Shown here: positions 12,057 to 25,131 of the stretch, piece after piece
Layout: every line of letters starts with the position of its first letter
Position numbering within the stretch: position 1 is the first letter of the stretch
Origin: Rhea pennata
Lineage: Eukaryota; Chordata; Aves; Rheiformes; Rheidae
Direction: 5' to 3'
Length of the DNA: 64,000 bases
Assembly: GCF_028389875.1 (NCBI RefSeq)
Contig: NC_084675.1
Span: forward strand, 21,290,412 to 21,354,411
The notes under the pieces: model-generated
Seen by the model: the letters and a program-made list of their open reading frames with translations, nothing else
The model's database searches: none
Told to the model about the DNA's origin: nothing
Program-made: the position numbers and the translations under genes

Positions 12057-15000
12057 TGGGCATCGTCGGGGGCTGTGAAAGCAGGACGCATCCTCACCCT
12101 CCCGCCAGCAATTACTGTTCATCATTATAAACCACCTCTGACATGGCTTCATATATCTGGCATGCTTGAATTCGTATTCTGAAATGGCTACTGAATCCCC
12201 CACAAATAAGATGGGGATGTACATAGTAAAATAAAGGAGGAGGCAATCTCACTATCCTAGCAATGAAACAATTTGTACCCAACAGCAACAGGTTTTTGAG
12301 CTACACCAAAGCATCAGCTGGTGGTCAGAGATGTCACCTTGGTATAATTCAGATATTTGCAGTCACGATCCCAAATCCCACCTTAGACTTCATGGTGCCC
12401 CCATGTAAATCCGAGGCACCCTGTGCAGACACTGGGACTACTAAGCCAATCAAGACTTGCACCACTGGGGAAAAGCTCGGAGTAAAGTACGGGCCACATT
12501 TTCTTGGGGAAGTCAATATGGTATGAGAGCCAAAGACCTCCTCCCAGACCAGGTGCCAGCTTTATCCAGGCCACGTCAGCCTCTCTAAGGGCAGCAGTGT
12601 GTTCACAGCCAGGAGCCAGCCTGCTTGCAGCGGTCAGTGATGCCAGCGAGCAGGAAAGCAAACTGCAAGAGCTCACGTTGCTCGGCTGTGAGTATCGAGG
12701 CTGGAGATGCTTTCACACGCTGCCCTTGGAGTGTCTTCTGAAATCACCACAGAAATGCGACAAATGCCTCAGCACAACCTCTCCCGGGCCTTCGCTGCTC
12801 TTGTCCCTTAGCTGTCCAGGATGCGTTTCCCAGGGAAGAGCTATTCCCACCTCGGGGCTCGTCTGTCTGCCCCTCAACCCAGCAAGCACAGGTGAGAAAA
12901 CGCACCTCCAAGAAATTTTCATTCAAGTGCTTTGCTTCATACACTCAAATAATTTTGTTGGCTCTTTGCAGGGCTGTAACATTCGAGTGCAACCTGTGGA
13001 CAGGGCACCTCCCCTCATTTCAAATTCTGTTATAAATCAGCAGACCAAATGGGTAATGTCTCAGCTGAATACCTAAACCTGCCCCCATAATTGGGAAAGA
13101 ATCAGTTAAAAATGTGAAAGTAGTCTGAATTCTTTTTCCTCTGAGGCCTAAATGAGCCTTCGAGAGGAAAATGCTTCTCAGCGTCCTGACATCTGAATGT
13201 GTTGTTAAGGAAGAGGTGTGTATCACAAACGCAGTAATTCATTTGGGCTTGAAAGCTAGAAGTGGCATTTTGAATGACAATTTGCTTGCAGAGTCCATAA
13301 ATAAATGACATGATTTATCAAGCTTTGGTTAACATGGGAAACAACCCAAGAAAGGGATTTTGTAATTGTTGCTTTGCATTACACGTATAATATATGTTCT
13401 GTCCAATTCATAAGCCCAAGCAAGAGGAGGTGTTGGGGAGGGGTGAGCATACATCTCCATAGTAAAAAGCAAGATAACTTTTTGAGTGCAATTATTAATT
13501 CAACTTGATGCCTGCGGTTACTTTTATTTGATTAAGTGGGTGCAGCCAGCTGCCTGGAGTTTCCAGATTTTTGGGGGGGAGAGATGTCGGAGATGTGGAA
13601 GAAGAGACCAGGGAAAGCAATTCATCATCTCAAGTGTGTTCAAAGCCTAAAGTAACCTGGAGAGCTGCCGTTTCACTAGACAGAGTACGAAGGGCTGGAG
13701 CCCCACAGACATGCTTGTAAGCGTGAACGTCTAGCAGAGGGTGGAAGTTATCAGCTTAGGGGTGTCCGAGATGCTCCTCAAGTTTCCCCGCATAAATTAT
13801 CTTGCAAGCTGAAAATACCTGCTCTAGGGAAATAATTCACAACAAGAGATCTGGGAACCTCTCAGCATTTCCCATTACCCTGAGGGAGAGCAGGTCCCAA
13901 ACACGGGGTGCCTATCTTCTTGTCTCTGCCCGGGTCTAGCTCGCAGCAGACCCTGGGGCTGGTGCCAAAGGGAAGGCCAGCATGACTCCGAGCCCCAGCA
14001 CGGTGCTCAGCTGGGGAATCTGCCCTTTCAGGGGACTTCCAGAAGCCTCACGACCCAGTGTGAATTAGATGAGTAGCTGCCAGACTAAAGACAGGTAAAT
14101 CAAGGCTCTGATCGATGTGCCCACTTACTTGGCATGCCTAAGCTCACTGAGCACTGAAAGAGCTGGAAATAGAAATGGTGAGACCCAAACTGCTGTTTGA
14201 ACGCTGCAGAGACCTTGCTCTGCACCTCCGTCAAGCAAACAGGGCAGTTCCTTTTCGCACTGCAGCAGGATGCCCAGGGACGAGGTTTCCAGCCCTTCTC
14301 TTGCCCTTCACGTTCAAGGTACCACCACAGGTCCAAGCCAGCACAACCGCTTCTGAAACCACGTCGGTGACATGATCCAGCGTCAAACAAAGTTGTAGTT
14401 AATCCATTTAACCAAGTAAAATCATTTCACTATTTAATGATTTTTGTGCACAGAGCGGCTGCAAGGAGACATTGCAAGAGCAAAGATGCTCACTTGGAGG
14501 CTTCCCTGCATTGCCCTAGCTTTGATAAGAGATTGGGTGTGTGGACATCCCTTAGGACATCTGAGACAAGTGCTGTAGATGCTGGACCTTGGCTAAGCTG
14601 AGGAAGACAACAGCTTTTCAGGGACTGTTTTGCTCAGAGACTGTTTTTTCTCAATGCAGAATAAGAACACTTATTGGAAGCATCAAAAATCTTTTGCAGA
14701 CAGGAATAAATGTCTCCAGCTTCTGCTTGGTGGGAGCCAGCCCTGGATCCCTGTCCAGTGGGGCTGGTGAAGGGCAAAGCTTAGAAAGGAAACACATCCA
14801 GCTCTGGATGAAAGAAAGCTTCAGGCAGAGGAGAAATCAAATCACTACCCACAGAAATTAAAAAAAAAATCCAAAAGGAAGCTTCAGATCCCTCCTCATG
14901 ACTCATGCCTTCACAATTATTCACCAGAAATGATTCAAAATGCCTCTGTTGGCCTGTGCCGCTCTTCCCCACCTCTGGAATTCCCGTGCATCCTGCTGCG

Positions 15001-16030
15001 AGGCGGCGCGGACCCGCCGGGACTCGGTCTCGCCTGACGCTACAACCACTGCAAGGCTACGGATTTCTGCCTTGTGCACAGCACAGACCTCTCCAAAACC
15101 GAAATAACCAAGGGAAAAACCTCCCTGCCAGCTCTATAAGGAGAAAAACAGGGTACCCTTGTTTTTAGTATCTATTCAGCTGCTTAAAAGAGCAGGAAAT
15201 TTGGGCCATTTGCTTTAACCATTGTATCTTCTGTTATTCATCAATTTTGGAAAACAGCCTCTAAAATTGTTTCCGGCTCCCCTTTCCCATGTAAATCACT
15301 CCAAGGTTTTGTGTTTTTGTTTAAAAAAAGAAAAGGCTAAACATTCTGTTGTTCACAGCAATATTTTTCACTTCATTCTAATTTAGCAACTCCGTTGAGC
15401 TCTCCTTTCCCTAAAAGCCTGCAAACAGAGGAAGCAGTTCCTGCCTGTGGCTGCACGCAACCCGCAAATGCCACAGCTGAATGTTTTTTTCCTGTCCCCT
15501 GTTAGTGCTCTGTCAGCTCCCTCCAGTAACCACGGGGCATCGGTCAGTGCGGTCCGTGCGCACGCTGCCCAGGGAATAGCCCCCCTCCTGGGGATTTTCC
15601 AAGTTCACAACCCCGGCAGGGACTCTGGATGGTACAAAAGGCCCTTTGCAGCCAGAGGGTGACACTGCAGTCGGGAAATTGCAAAGCATGTGTTGCAATC
15701 TTCAAATCCTAGATCCAAATTTGGGGAGAAAATCGGGATTTTTTTTTCCCAAACTCCATGAACTTTCCCAGGTGGTGGGACATGCGGGAGATACGCAAAG
15801 GAAAAGGAAAATGAGGTATGCTCATAACCACTCCTGTGAGGGTGACAGGCACACAGGCACTGCATCAGCTGTTTGGGAAGGGAAAGAGTCAAGCAGAACA
15901 GAGCGCTGTATATATCAGGCTCAATAAAAAACCCTTCCGTACTTGCGGCAGGGTCCTATGCTATTGCCGTCGCTAGGAGGTCTACCCACAGCACGCTGCA
16001 GCTGCAGGCACTTTGTGAACATCTCCGTGA
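12057..16030. other. Non-coding stretch, no gene recognised
   Basis: About 4 kb of mixed sequence with many short overlapping frames (the largest, 12504-13076 plus, 190 codons) and no recognisable domains. No CpG island. A CC(A/T)6GG CArG-type decamer lies at 15715-15724, which is not rarer than chance. I see nothing else I can support. Confidence 0.55.
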
Positions 16031-16086
16031 GTACGCTTAGCAGTTGAATTTACGTAGCGTACGCTTAGCAATTGAATTTACGTAGC
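16031..16086 (+). repeat. Tandem duplication, 28-bp unit x2
   Basis: Two adjacent 28-bp copies beginning gtacgcttagca and ending acgtagc differ at a single position (cagttg versus caattg). Each copy carries the short palindrome TACGTA. The near identity points to a recent local duplication or slippage event. Confidence 0.92.
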
Positions 16087-16222
16087 TTGCTCTCATGCTT
16101 CTAACAGGTCTTGCCACGAAAACAGCCACCATTGCCCCATGTTCCTGGAGACAAAAAGAAATGAACACTTGCCATTTGCCTTGACACCCCAGCTCCAGGA
16201 GCCACCTGAGAGCAAAAATGAC

Positions 16223-16246
16223 TTTTTTTTTTTTTTTTTTTTTTTT
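16223..16246. repeat. Poly(T) tract
   Basis: Twenty-four consecutive T. A poly(A) tract lies at 16447-16464, about 200 bp further on. The two are inverted relative to each other and could pair, but each is a plain homopolymer and no retroelement sequence is recognised between them. Confidence 0.9.
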
Positions 16247-16446
16247 ACCTCATCAATCTGCCCATCTACCGAGTCTCTCCCGTTTCCTTATCCAAGGTGC
16301 GAGAAAGCACTGCTCGCCTCCGTGAGTCGCCTGGCCCTCCTCTAACCTTTCCCAGAAAGATCATTGGGCAAAAGGAAGCTGCATTATCTCAGGCAAGCGC
16401 TGCCAGACTTTGAAGAATCAGGCCAGCCGGTTTTCAAAGGATTCAT

Positions 16447-16464
16447 AAAAAAAAAAAAAAAAAA
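16447..16464. repeat. Poly(A) tract with AAAG/AAAC tail
   Basis: Eighteen A followed by imperfect gaaa and acaaa repeats to about 16496. Low-complexity sequence. Confidence 0.9.
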
Positions 16465-16499
16465 GAAAGAAAGAAAACAAAACAAAAAAGCAAAGAGAA

Positions 16500-19400
16500 A
16501 TACTCATTTAGCAGCTTCTGGTTTTGGAAATCCCCGGTTTGGTCCTGAGTGAATTGGTCAAAACGATGACCTTGGAAATCCGATGGGAATGTCATTTGAC
16601 ATGGAGCAGGGCTAGGTTTTTTTCTCTCTGTCGAGTGAGCAGCGCGCAGAGCAAAACGTCGACAAGCAGAAATGTCTGATGGGGTTGACACCCTGACATG
16701 GCTTTGGTTGATCTGGGGAGACTCTGAGTCCTGCACATCTACAGGCTCAGCGACTAAACATGAAGAAGTAGGATGGGTTTGAAGTCGCCTATTTTTACAA
16801 CACAAAGAGTGCAAGGCAGAAACGCATGGCATTTCCCCATGCCAGGCTGACAGCGTGTCCCAAAAACTGAGGAAAGCTCAGACTGCTCCACCAGCACCAG
16901 AGACTGAGGCATCCCTACCCTAGTCCTGACGTGGACCACGAGAGAAGGCAAAAAAACTCATAAATGACTCCGAATCCTGACAAAAAGTTTTGCTTTTCCA
17001 TTTGAAACATCATCCCAATTCACTTCTGCCAGGAACGGCCAGAATATAAGGTTAAGATTGATGTTACAGGTGGGAGCACAGTCAAGCTTCGCTGAAAGGA
17101 GTTCTTGGGTCAGATAGGTGCAGAAATGGTTAACCGGGCTTCCCAGGTCCTGGGGAGACACAGTTCCCCCAGGGAGGACCATCGCAGGCTTCTCCACAGG
17201 TCACCTCGCTGCCCTCTCCCTGCCTTCGCCTCTGAAGCCTCCACGCCTGGAGGAGCTCCTGGACCCCAATTTCCTTCTTTGGTCAACCCAACAGCCCTTC
17301 AGACCCGGGCGGCCTTTGCGTTATGGTCTGTAACGGCAGCTGGAGGGCATCAGAGTTTCCCATGGATTTACACAGCATCCAAGGCTCTGGTTTCCAGCAT
17401 AAAAGAAGGATCCTGCCAGGGGGCAAATAGTTCTCCCAAGCCTCCTACCTGCCGAAGGGATCCTGCACAGCAGTGTGGTTTCACTTTGTCTTCAGAGGGA
17501 GGAGAAGAAAAGGCAGTCTTGAATCAAGTTAGCGCTCTCAGTGCTGAGTCTTCACAGAGACAAGATGCAGGTTGTATTTCTCTCGATTTCTCTAAAAAAA
17601 AATGTTTTCTGTGAGCGAAGGCACAGAAAGTAAAAATTACCCATGTTTTCTGCTTGTCATGATTTTCCACTGAGCTGGCACTTTCATCCTGTCCTGGAGC
17701 GGAAGGTCCACAGAGGACCACGCAGCCTGCAGGGAGGTTTGTTTGCCCAGTGCATAGCGGGGCTGGGGCGTAGAGGAGGCACAAAAGCAGCACATTAAAC
17801 CCAACAGCCAAACACCTGCAAAACATTTTGCAGATAAAAAGCGGCTTGTCTGAGTGCTTTGTGAGAATATTTCCATTTTAGCAGAACTTCTCAAGATACT
17901 GAAAAAGCTAACCCCAAGCCGTGTGCTTTGAAGCAAACAGAGAAAGAAAATCCAGCAGATAATTTTTTGGCTCGGAAAGGTTTCTTGGAAAAATGTTCTG
18001 GCAAAATAGAGCTCACTTTTGGATCAGCTCCACTCACAGAAACAGACCTTCAGGACTTGTCTAAAGGTGAAGAGTCAGCAGGTGTGTAAGTAGGTTATTA
18101 ATGAATTTGTATCAAAGCTGTTGCCGAAGGAAGAAGATAAACATGAAGGAAAGCTGGACATCAGTCACTATTAGGGAAAAAAGGTCAAGTCCTACAAACG
18201 GGTATCCTAAGTTTGCTATCCAAATAGACCCCATTAATTCAAATAAGTGTTTGCTAAAGGTTTCCAAGCCTTTGCAGGGTGAAGGCCTATTATTTTTAAT
18301 AGCTCGGAGAAACTATAATCACTGAAACAGTTATGACTGCAAACGAGCAAAGTTCTGAGCCGGAGCGTGGCTTGGGAACAGCAAGGGTCCTCCAAGAAGC
18401 CCCCAAGTTTGTCAGCTTATTCATGCTTGCAGATTGCCCTGCTTTTTTTTTTCAGAGTGAAAAATCTCCCATTTTCTTAGAAGGAAGGATAGAAGGCCAG
18501 GAGCAAGCTAAAATTGGGAGGAAATTCCAATGACTTTTTTTCACTGAACGATTTCTGGGTATTTGTTCAGTTCCTAAGGGGAGATTCCAAAAAAAACTCA
18601 TCCAAACCAAACGACCAAACGTAGTTGATTAACACAAAGAATTTACGTTATGCATGTATCCTAGAGGATATTGCCCTGGTGTCTGACTCCTGGCTTTAGG
18701 ACATTTCCTAACCAAATGATCTAGTATGTTTTCTTGCTGGATTCAAATCCCACTGACTACAGCGGTTTTGGAAGCAGGCCTTTAAAGCAGTCAGGGCTCG
18801 ATTTTAACGGATAAGGCCCATCTTCAGCTGAGGATTCAGCTGCGCACGTTGCTGCAAAATAATACACGTGTCAGCACATTCACCCCAGCTACATTTCATA
18901 CCTTGTATTTCTGCACAGAAGGGTGGGCAAAGAAAGACGAGGGAAAGAACGTGTCATCTACACATTGCCCCACCAGACCCTGCTAATGCTCTGAATAGCA
19001 ATCCTGAGCAGCATTTGGCAATAAGAGGACAAAGCAAGTGTGGTTTTTTCCCCTCTTTTTTGTATATATGTGTCAATTCACATTTTTATTTGACTCCTGA
19101 GTTCCCAGGAAGGCAGAGGCTTGGCTGCATACTTTAGAGAGATAAGGGTGAGAAGGAGTCCGTATAATCTTGTGCTGACCTCAGCAACAGTGTCTCACTT
19201 ATACCTTCTCTTTAAAGGATATATGCATGTTGCAATTTGCTGTCTAGTCTGCCCCTTACCTCCTCCACTCCAACTCTGTCTTCCTTAAGAGCAGGAGCCA
19301 TTAGGGAGCAGGAGATAAGTGCTTAATGAATTACAAGAGCACATAGCTTCTTCGCAAGAAGTGTCTCTCGGCACAGCTAACCTCCACGCTCCTGCCAGAT

Positions 19401-22400
19401 GCCAAGTCTCTCCCCCGTGCAGACCGCCCTCAGAGCGAGCCCTGAATTATCTGAGGATTTCAGAGACTTCCCACCACGGCACCAGGCCTGAAGGTGAGGA
19501 AGCTGCAACCTCTCCACCTCTGAAACGCGAGGGCAACTTCTCTCCCTTGTTTGCAAGGAGAAGGGATGAAGTCCGGAAAAAGCCTGGAGTGGAAAGCAAC
19601 CTCTGCACAAGTTAAAGCAACGCGTGCAGCAAGGCGCTCCTTTGCCATAAGGCCTCCTGATGAGTTGTGGGCGTTGTCTTTCCCTCCCAGCCCCCAGCTG
19701 ACTTCCGAAAAATCACTTGCACCGTGTTGCCTCCTTCAAACTCCATCTCTAGCTGCGATGTGACTACGGAAATCTGCAGGGAAAGGGACCCGCAGGCAGA
19801 GCAGTGATGTTTCCCACCAGCCCGGGTTGCCTTCATACCCTCCAGCTCTGCTGCAGAGAGCCAGTGAGACCCCTATAGCCCCCCAGAGAAAAGGGGCTCC
19901 GTCGCAGAGCTTCAGGGCTGCGAGGAGGGGCCAGGATCATTAGTGCCCTGAGCAGAGAAAGCCATTGGCCTCTATTTCTTAGGTCACAGCGACAGCAGAG
20001 GAAGTCTGGCAGGGCCATGATGTGGGATGGAGATTGCTCTCCAGGGTAACTCCAAAAGGCAATAAAAAAGACAATAAGGAGAAAGATAATAAAACTCTCC
20101 AGCTTTTATTTTCTCCCTGCTATGTCAGACTTTTCAGGAAGGCCTAATGTTTGCCTACAGATTTACTATCCCCCAGGCGCAGGGTGCAAAGGGACAGTTG
20201 ACGTTACTTGGCAGTGCCTGCGAAAGGCTGCGCTGCAATGACCCGTTCGCTTTAACTCTCCGAGGAATCAGCGCTAGGCTCCAGCAGCGCCTGGGGAGGC
20301 TGCAAATGGAAACTCCCCTGGCGGCCAGGACCAGCCCATGCAGTTTTATCACAGAGCCAATTAAAAATAGGCCGCTCAATAAAAAAGAGGTTAGCAGCAT
20401 CATTTCCCTGGAGAGCCGCAAAAGCAGCTCAGCCTCACACAGGACCTTAAATCAGCAGTTATTCCAACTAGAGGTTTTTTTCTGCCTGTGACAAACACCA
20501 GCCTGTTCTGCTGGAACGGGGAGGGCCCTGGACAGACCATGTCGCATCTTCAGGGCATCCACGTGCCTCATCACCAAACATCCTTGGGATGACCAAAGCA
20601 GATCCTGGCTTTTCCAGTGGCCCAAAGCACTTCCAGTTGTTCCCCTCGGCCTCAGGGCCATACCAGATCCTCAGTTCTCGAAGAACCCACAGTCCAGATC
20701 CCAGCTATGTCCTATGAGCTCACGCTGAGCATATATAAAAAGCCTAAACCCCAGGGCAGCACGCAGTAGTCTCACTGACACTTGTTGATGACCAATCTAT
20801 GATTGCTCCTTAGATGTCTCAACTGTTCCTGCAGGGACCCCGTTAGGCAGGATAATTAGGCCGGATCTCCAGGGCTGCTGGAGCAGTGGCTGCTCCGTAC
20901 GCCTTGCGGTGAAGCCTCAGTCTCACTTGTGTCACCAGCAGTTTTGCATTTACAGAGCACCAAACCTGCCGGGAAGAAGGGATGAGCAAATCACTGCCGA
21001 CAAAGTATCCTTAAACGCACTGTGTCACCCTAACAGCTGGCACGGAGGTGACAGCCCTGTCAAGGCACTGCGATAACAATAACTCCGGCAGCTTTTTTGT
21101 CAGCGTGTTGAATTAATATCGCTTGAAACAGCCTCAGCTATTGCATCTTCTGGCAGCATCCATGACAGTTGGTGTAATTTATTGTTCCTATTGCATGCTC
21201 GTTTGTATTCCCAAGCAGCCTTGGGGAATAATTTCTCAATGAGTGGACAGCTGCCGGGGGAGCGGAAAAGAGCAGGGCGACTGAGAAAGCGGAGAGGACA
21301 CGGGGATTTCTCTGGGAACTCTGGGCAGGGTGAGTGCCACCAGGACCCACAGCAATGCAGAACCTGCTGGAGGAGCCCAGGGACCCTAAGGAAACAGGGC
21401 AGTAGTTTCAGCTGTGGCATCCACTCAGTTGCTTGAAGCTTGGCTTCCTTAGCAAGGCCACCTGGATTCATGGGGCAGCAGGGTCCAGCACACAGAAACA
21501 CCAAATCAGGACAGGAGCTAGACTGGATGAGACCACAAAGACCAACGTTGTGCTTCTAACAAAGCAGATGCTGAAGGACAGGACAAGGTCCCTACCCCAA
21601 ACACAGTCTTATCCTTCAACTATTTTCAACCCAAGGACTTGCTGGAGCAAACCAGGTTTCCACAAACCAGTGACCCTCTGTGCAATTGCCTCCCAGGGAC
21701 CCCCGTGTCCCCTGGGCACGCGTGAACCCTCGCAGCCAGGCTGCCATGGGCCAGGCACCCCGGTCGGTCCTCCAGCGCTTTCAAGAACAACCACCTCCTT
21801 CTGCTTGTTTTGACCTTGTCTCCTGTGAGCTTCATCTGATGTCCCAGTCCTTGCACTAGAAGAGATGAGGTTTGGCCCCTGCCCTCTCCAGGCAGCTCAT
21901 GATTTTGTAGGTCTATCTACTCAGGCCTTTTCCAGGCAGAGGAACAGGGGGTCCTGGACTTTGCCCTGTCCTTGGCCTTGGGAAGCACAAACAGGAGGCT
22001 GGAGCCAAGGAGGCAGAGTGCGATATGGGCTTACAGCCCTGCCAGGAGCCAAAAAAATCAACATCGCCACCAGACCAGACCAGCCATGAACACAAGCTCT
22101 GTTACTTCTGCAAACATGACACTTCATGGCTGTTACCTCCCCGTGTTGCCAGCCCACATGAAAGTAATATAAAATTCTGTGTTTTTGTAAATGCCAAGTC
22201 CTAGCATCAGGGCAGCACACAAGAATCTCAGCTTTCTAGGCTTCGCGCTGGAGAACGTGAACCCCAGTGGCTCAGAAACCACAAAGCAAAGACTTGGGCA
22301 GCTCTGGGAGCTGGGAAACCGAGGAAGCGTGGATCCACGTGGCCTCGAGTCTCACAGACAGGTTCTCCAGTGGCTAAGAGGATCCAAAGCCTTTCCCATG

Positions 22401-22600
22401 CTGGGCTGTTGGTACTCCTCTTTGCCCCGCTCCCTGCGGAGGAAGTAACGCCCAGGCACCTATTCTCAAAAAAATCCTGCCTCCAAAAATCTCCATCTTT
22501 CAGTCACACTCCACTGAAATGTCCTCATGGGACCTTTGTTTCTTTTAGCCTAAAAAAGCCACTTTAGTATTTTTCCTCTTTTTTTTTTTGTTAATTATCA
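16500..22600. other. Non-coding stretch, no gene recognised
   Basis: About 6 kb of ordinary mixed-composition sequence. Open frames are short, overlap on both strands and lack recognisable domains. One TATA-like site is annotated separately (20731-20741). CpG is sparse. No RNA gene or exon can be supported. Confidence 0.55.
20731..20741 (+). promoter_or_regulatory. TATA-box-like motif
   Basis: The sequence atatataaaaa contains a consensus TATA box (TATATAAAA). A start site would be expected about 30 bp downstream, near 20765. No initiator, open frame or donor site downstream clearly supports a transcript, so this is a motif match only. Confidence 0.2.
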
Positions 22601-22612
22601 TGTGCCTAGTTT

Positions 22613-22631
22613 AAAAAAAAAAAAAAAAAAA
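22613..22631. repeat. Poly(A) tract
   Basis: Nineteen consecutive A, about 40 bp after a T-run near 22579-22589. Simple homopolymer. Confidence 0.9.
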
Positions 22632-22824
22632 GTAGTATCTATGTTTTAAGCTTCATCCTGCTGAGGCACAGCACCCCGTGGAGCTCCAAGCCACCCAAGC
22701 TCGGAGACCCCAGGCACCGGCACAGCCGGGCCACGACCGGGATGAGCCCAGTCTTCCCACCAGCCTGGTAAAGCAGCGCTTGCTCCCTACAGAGCAAAAC
22801 CCCCTTCTGATGGGAGTTCCTGAG

Positions 22825-22850
22825 ATTATATATTTTATATATATATATAT

Positions 22851-22890
<40 letters not shown>
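22825..22890. repeat. (TA)n-(CA)n compound microsatellite
   Basis: An AT-alternating stretch followed by a run of about 14 CA dinucleotides ending at 22889. On the minus strand it reads as repeated Cys-Val codons, which produces a spurious open frame. Likely polymorphic. Confidence 0.95.
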
Positions 22891-23282
22891 TTGGAGCCCT
22901 TGGAATGTTTTGTTCCATGCCTGTAGAAATGTTATGCTAGTATCAGAGGGCCTCTGTTATTAAAGCACATGAACATCAATATGAAACGAGCAGGCTCAAG
23001 CGGGTCCCTTTCATATTCCTCATTTGACATTTTTCAACGAAACCAAGGCATTTCCTGCAACGGATTTGATTTCGGCAAAGCTATTTCCAACGGAAAGCTG
23101 CTCTGGCTGACTAGCTCCGGCGAGATGGATTAGAGAATTGGGTGGATCGCGGCCAATATCACGAACGCCGAGGGAAACAAGGAATACGGACTGCCAGAGC
23201 TCAGCATCGCCGCCTGCTCCAGAGGGATCTCCCCGAACGGCCACAAAGCGATCGTCTGTCCTCACTCAAGATGGAGAGAGGA

Positions 23283-23286
<4 letters not shown>

Positions 23287-23317
<31 letters not shown>
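23287..23317. repeat. Poly(T) tract
   Basis: Thirty-one consecutive T followed by five A, inside a CpG-rich region. The exact length is an assembly-sensitive estimate. Confidence 0.92.
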
Positions 23318-23322
<5 letters not shown>

Positions 23323-23654
23323 CTCTTTTTTTGTTGCTGTCCACGCGCTCCAGAAACGCTGCCGGGAAGGATGCTGTGGCAGCCACAGGACCAGCGAACA
23401 CGAGGCGATCGGTACGAGAGCCCCAGAAGCGTCAGGTTTCTCCGCCCGCGCAGGACGCCGCCGTGCTCCGGGTGGAAATCCCTCCCTGCGAGCTGGGAAA
23501 ACACGTCCGTCTCGGCCAGCGGACGGGAGCCAAAAGGCTGCCGCTGGGGTGTGGCGAAGGGGAGACGTATTTACATGCTATTGCTCAGCAGGTCACAGAA
23601 ACAGGATGCTGATAACATCCTGCAAGCTTCCTGCGCGAACCGGCGGCGGGAGCA

Positions 23655-23688
23655 GGGGGGGGGAAATAAATAAATAAATAAATAAAAA
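23655..23688. repeat. G-run plus (AAAT)n microsatellite
   Basis: Nine G followed by about six AAAT units. Confidence 0.92.
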
Positions 23689-24263
23689 GAAAAATAGAGA
23701 AACGCTGACCCCGCGGCACACGATGCCGTTGCGGCGAGACGGGAGCTCAGAGACACCCAGAGCCGCGTTACGCTCTCGCCGCCGCTGCAAATCCAGGTGA
23801 GGCCAAAGCAAGGAGCATCACTGCGCGCAGCCGCAGGAGGCAGGGGAAGGACCCAGCCAAAACGCAGCCGGTTTTGACAAGAGACGCGTCGGATTTCTGC
23901 AGCGCCGTCGGGCTCCCAGGGACGAGCAGGAAGAGGGAATTTGCGGAGAACGCTGCGGGGATTCTTTTTCCCCTCTCCTTCCGAAAGGGAGCACAGAGGC
24001 GCGCTCAGAAAGCGGAACAAAACCTGCCTGCAAAGCCAGAGACCGGGACACGGCGGGAGAAAAAAAAAAAAAGAAAGAATTGTCTGGGTTCAATCAAAAC
24101 GTTTCCCTTCCATAAAATCACCGCGTTATGAATTCGCTCAGATCACGACACTTGGTTTGGTTGTGAAAAAGCTGATCTTTTGGTGTAAGCACAACTCAGC
24201 CACCAAGGAAAAGGGCCCGCGAGTCCCGGACACCCCGCCAAATTCTGGAGAAGTGAAAAATGG

Positions 24264-24352
24264 CCACACATGTACATTATATATATGTATATGCATATGC
24301 TATATGGGGGTATGCATGTGTGTGTGTGCATGCATGTATATATATATATATT
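24264..24352. repeat. Alternating TA/TG microsatellite
   Basis: Almost entirely alternating purine-pyrimidine DNA built from TATA, TGTA, TGCA and TGTG blocks, with one GGGGG interruption. Prone to slippage and to non-B structure. Confidence 0.9.
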
Positions 24353-25015
24353 TCTTCTAATAATGAAACCACACTTTGGCCCAGGTCCAGGAGGTCTTCC
24401 TGGCCCCCACACGCCTTGGACCGGGCACCTGCAGCAGCAAAGCGGTGCACAAAGCCAGCTCTGTCGGGTATTTTTTTTTTCTCCCCCCTTTTTCTCCCCT
24501 CCCCAAAATTCTTCCGCAGAAGCTAGACCTGCCCCGGCGCGAGTCAACCTTGTGCTCGGCCGCTGGGAAGAGGTTTTTTCTCCGTGGGTAGCTGGGGCAT
24601 TTACCTTGGCAGCGGCTCTCGGGCAGGGCTGGCGCATCGGCTCTGCAAAGCGACCCCCGTGCAAGCAGGTAGCGGGGAGGCAGCTCCCGGCAGTTCACCC
24701 TGTTTCGCTTTCAGGTCATCGTTCCCGCAGCGAGAACAGGGAAGCGGAGCCCCGGGGCCTGGAGACGCTCACGGGGCCGCGAGCGGAGCGGGAGCGACGG
24801 CAACGGGGCCGCGAGCATCCCGCGAGCCAGGTCCCTTCCGCGATGCTCTGACGCTGCCAGCGCCGCAGCTCCCGCTGCAAATCTAGTCCGGAAGGATTCG
24901 CTTCAAGGTGAACGCAAAGCTGAGCGAAGGCTTTCGCCGTATCTACGCCGGGGTTGGTGCACTTCTGGTCGCTGGCTGCTGGCCACAGGTATTCGGCGAG
25001 GACTTTTTGTTGCAG

Positions 25016-25131
25016 GTTTTGTTTGCTCTTTGAGGGCAGATGCTCCGAGGCGCTGCCCGCACCGAGCACTGGGAGCATCCAGCAGCAGGAGACCAGGGGG
25101 AGAGCAGGCAGGGACTGCACTTCTTGCATTG
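25016..25131 (+). other. Candidate 116-bp exon in CpG domain
   Basis: A pyrimidine-rich stretch ending ctttttgttgcag precedes the segment and a consensus donor (G|gtgagtg) ends it. One frame is open across the whole segment, but the peptide is not recognised; the other two frames were not assessed in full. It could equally be a lncRNA exon or a chance pairing of sites. Confidence 0.2.

Noticed and set aside
16223..16464. Poly(T) and poly(A) tracts as ends of an inverted retroelement pair
   Set aside because: The 200 bp between them match no element I know and no target-site duplications are visible; plain homopolymers suffice.
18735..18760. GATTCAAATCCC resembling a tRNA T-arm box
   Set aside because: No A-box or cloverleaf can be placed upstream, so it is not a tRNA gene.
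22639..22926. Frames with Cys-Val, Tyr-Ile or Thr-His repeats
   Set aside because: They are translations of the TA/CA microsatellite at 22825-22890.
24605..24642. Minus-strand 38-bp segment between AG and GTAAAT
   Set aside because: The acceptor tract is poor, the length breaks frame and the peptide is uninformative.
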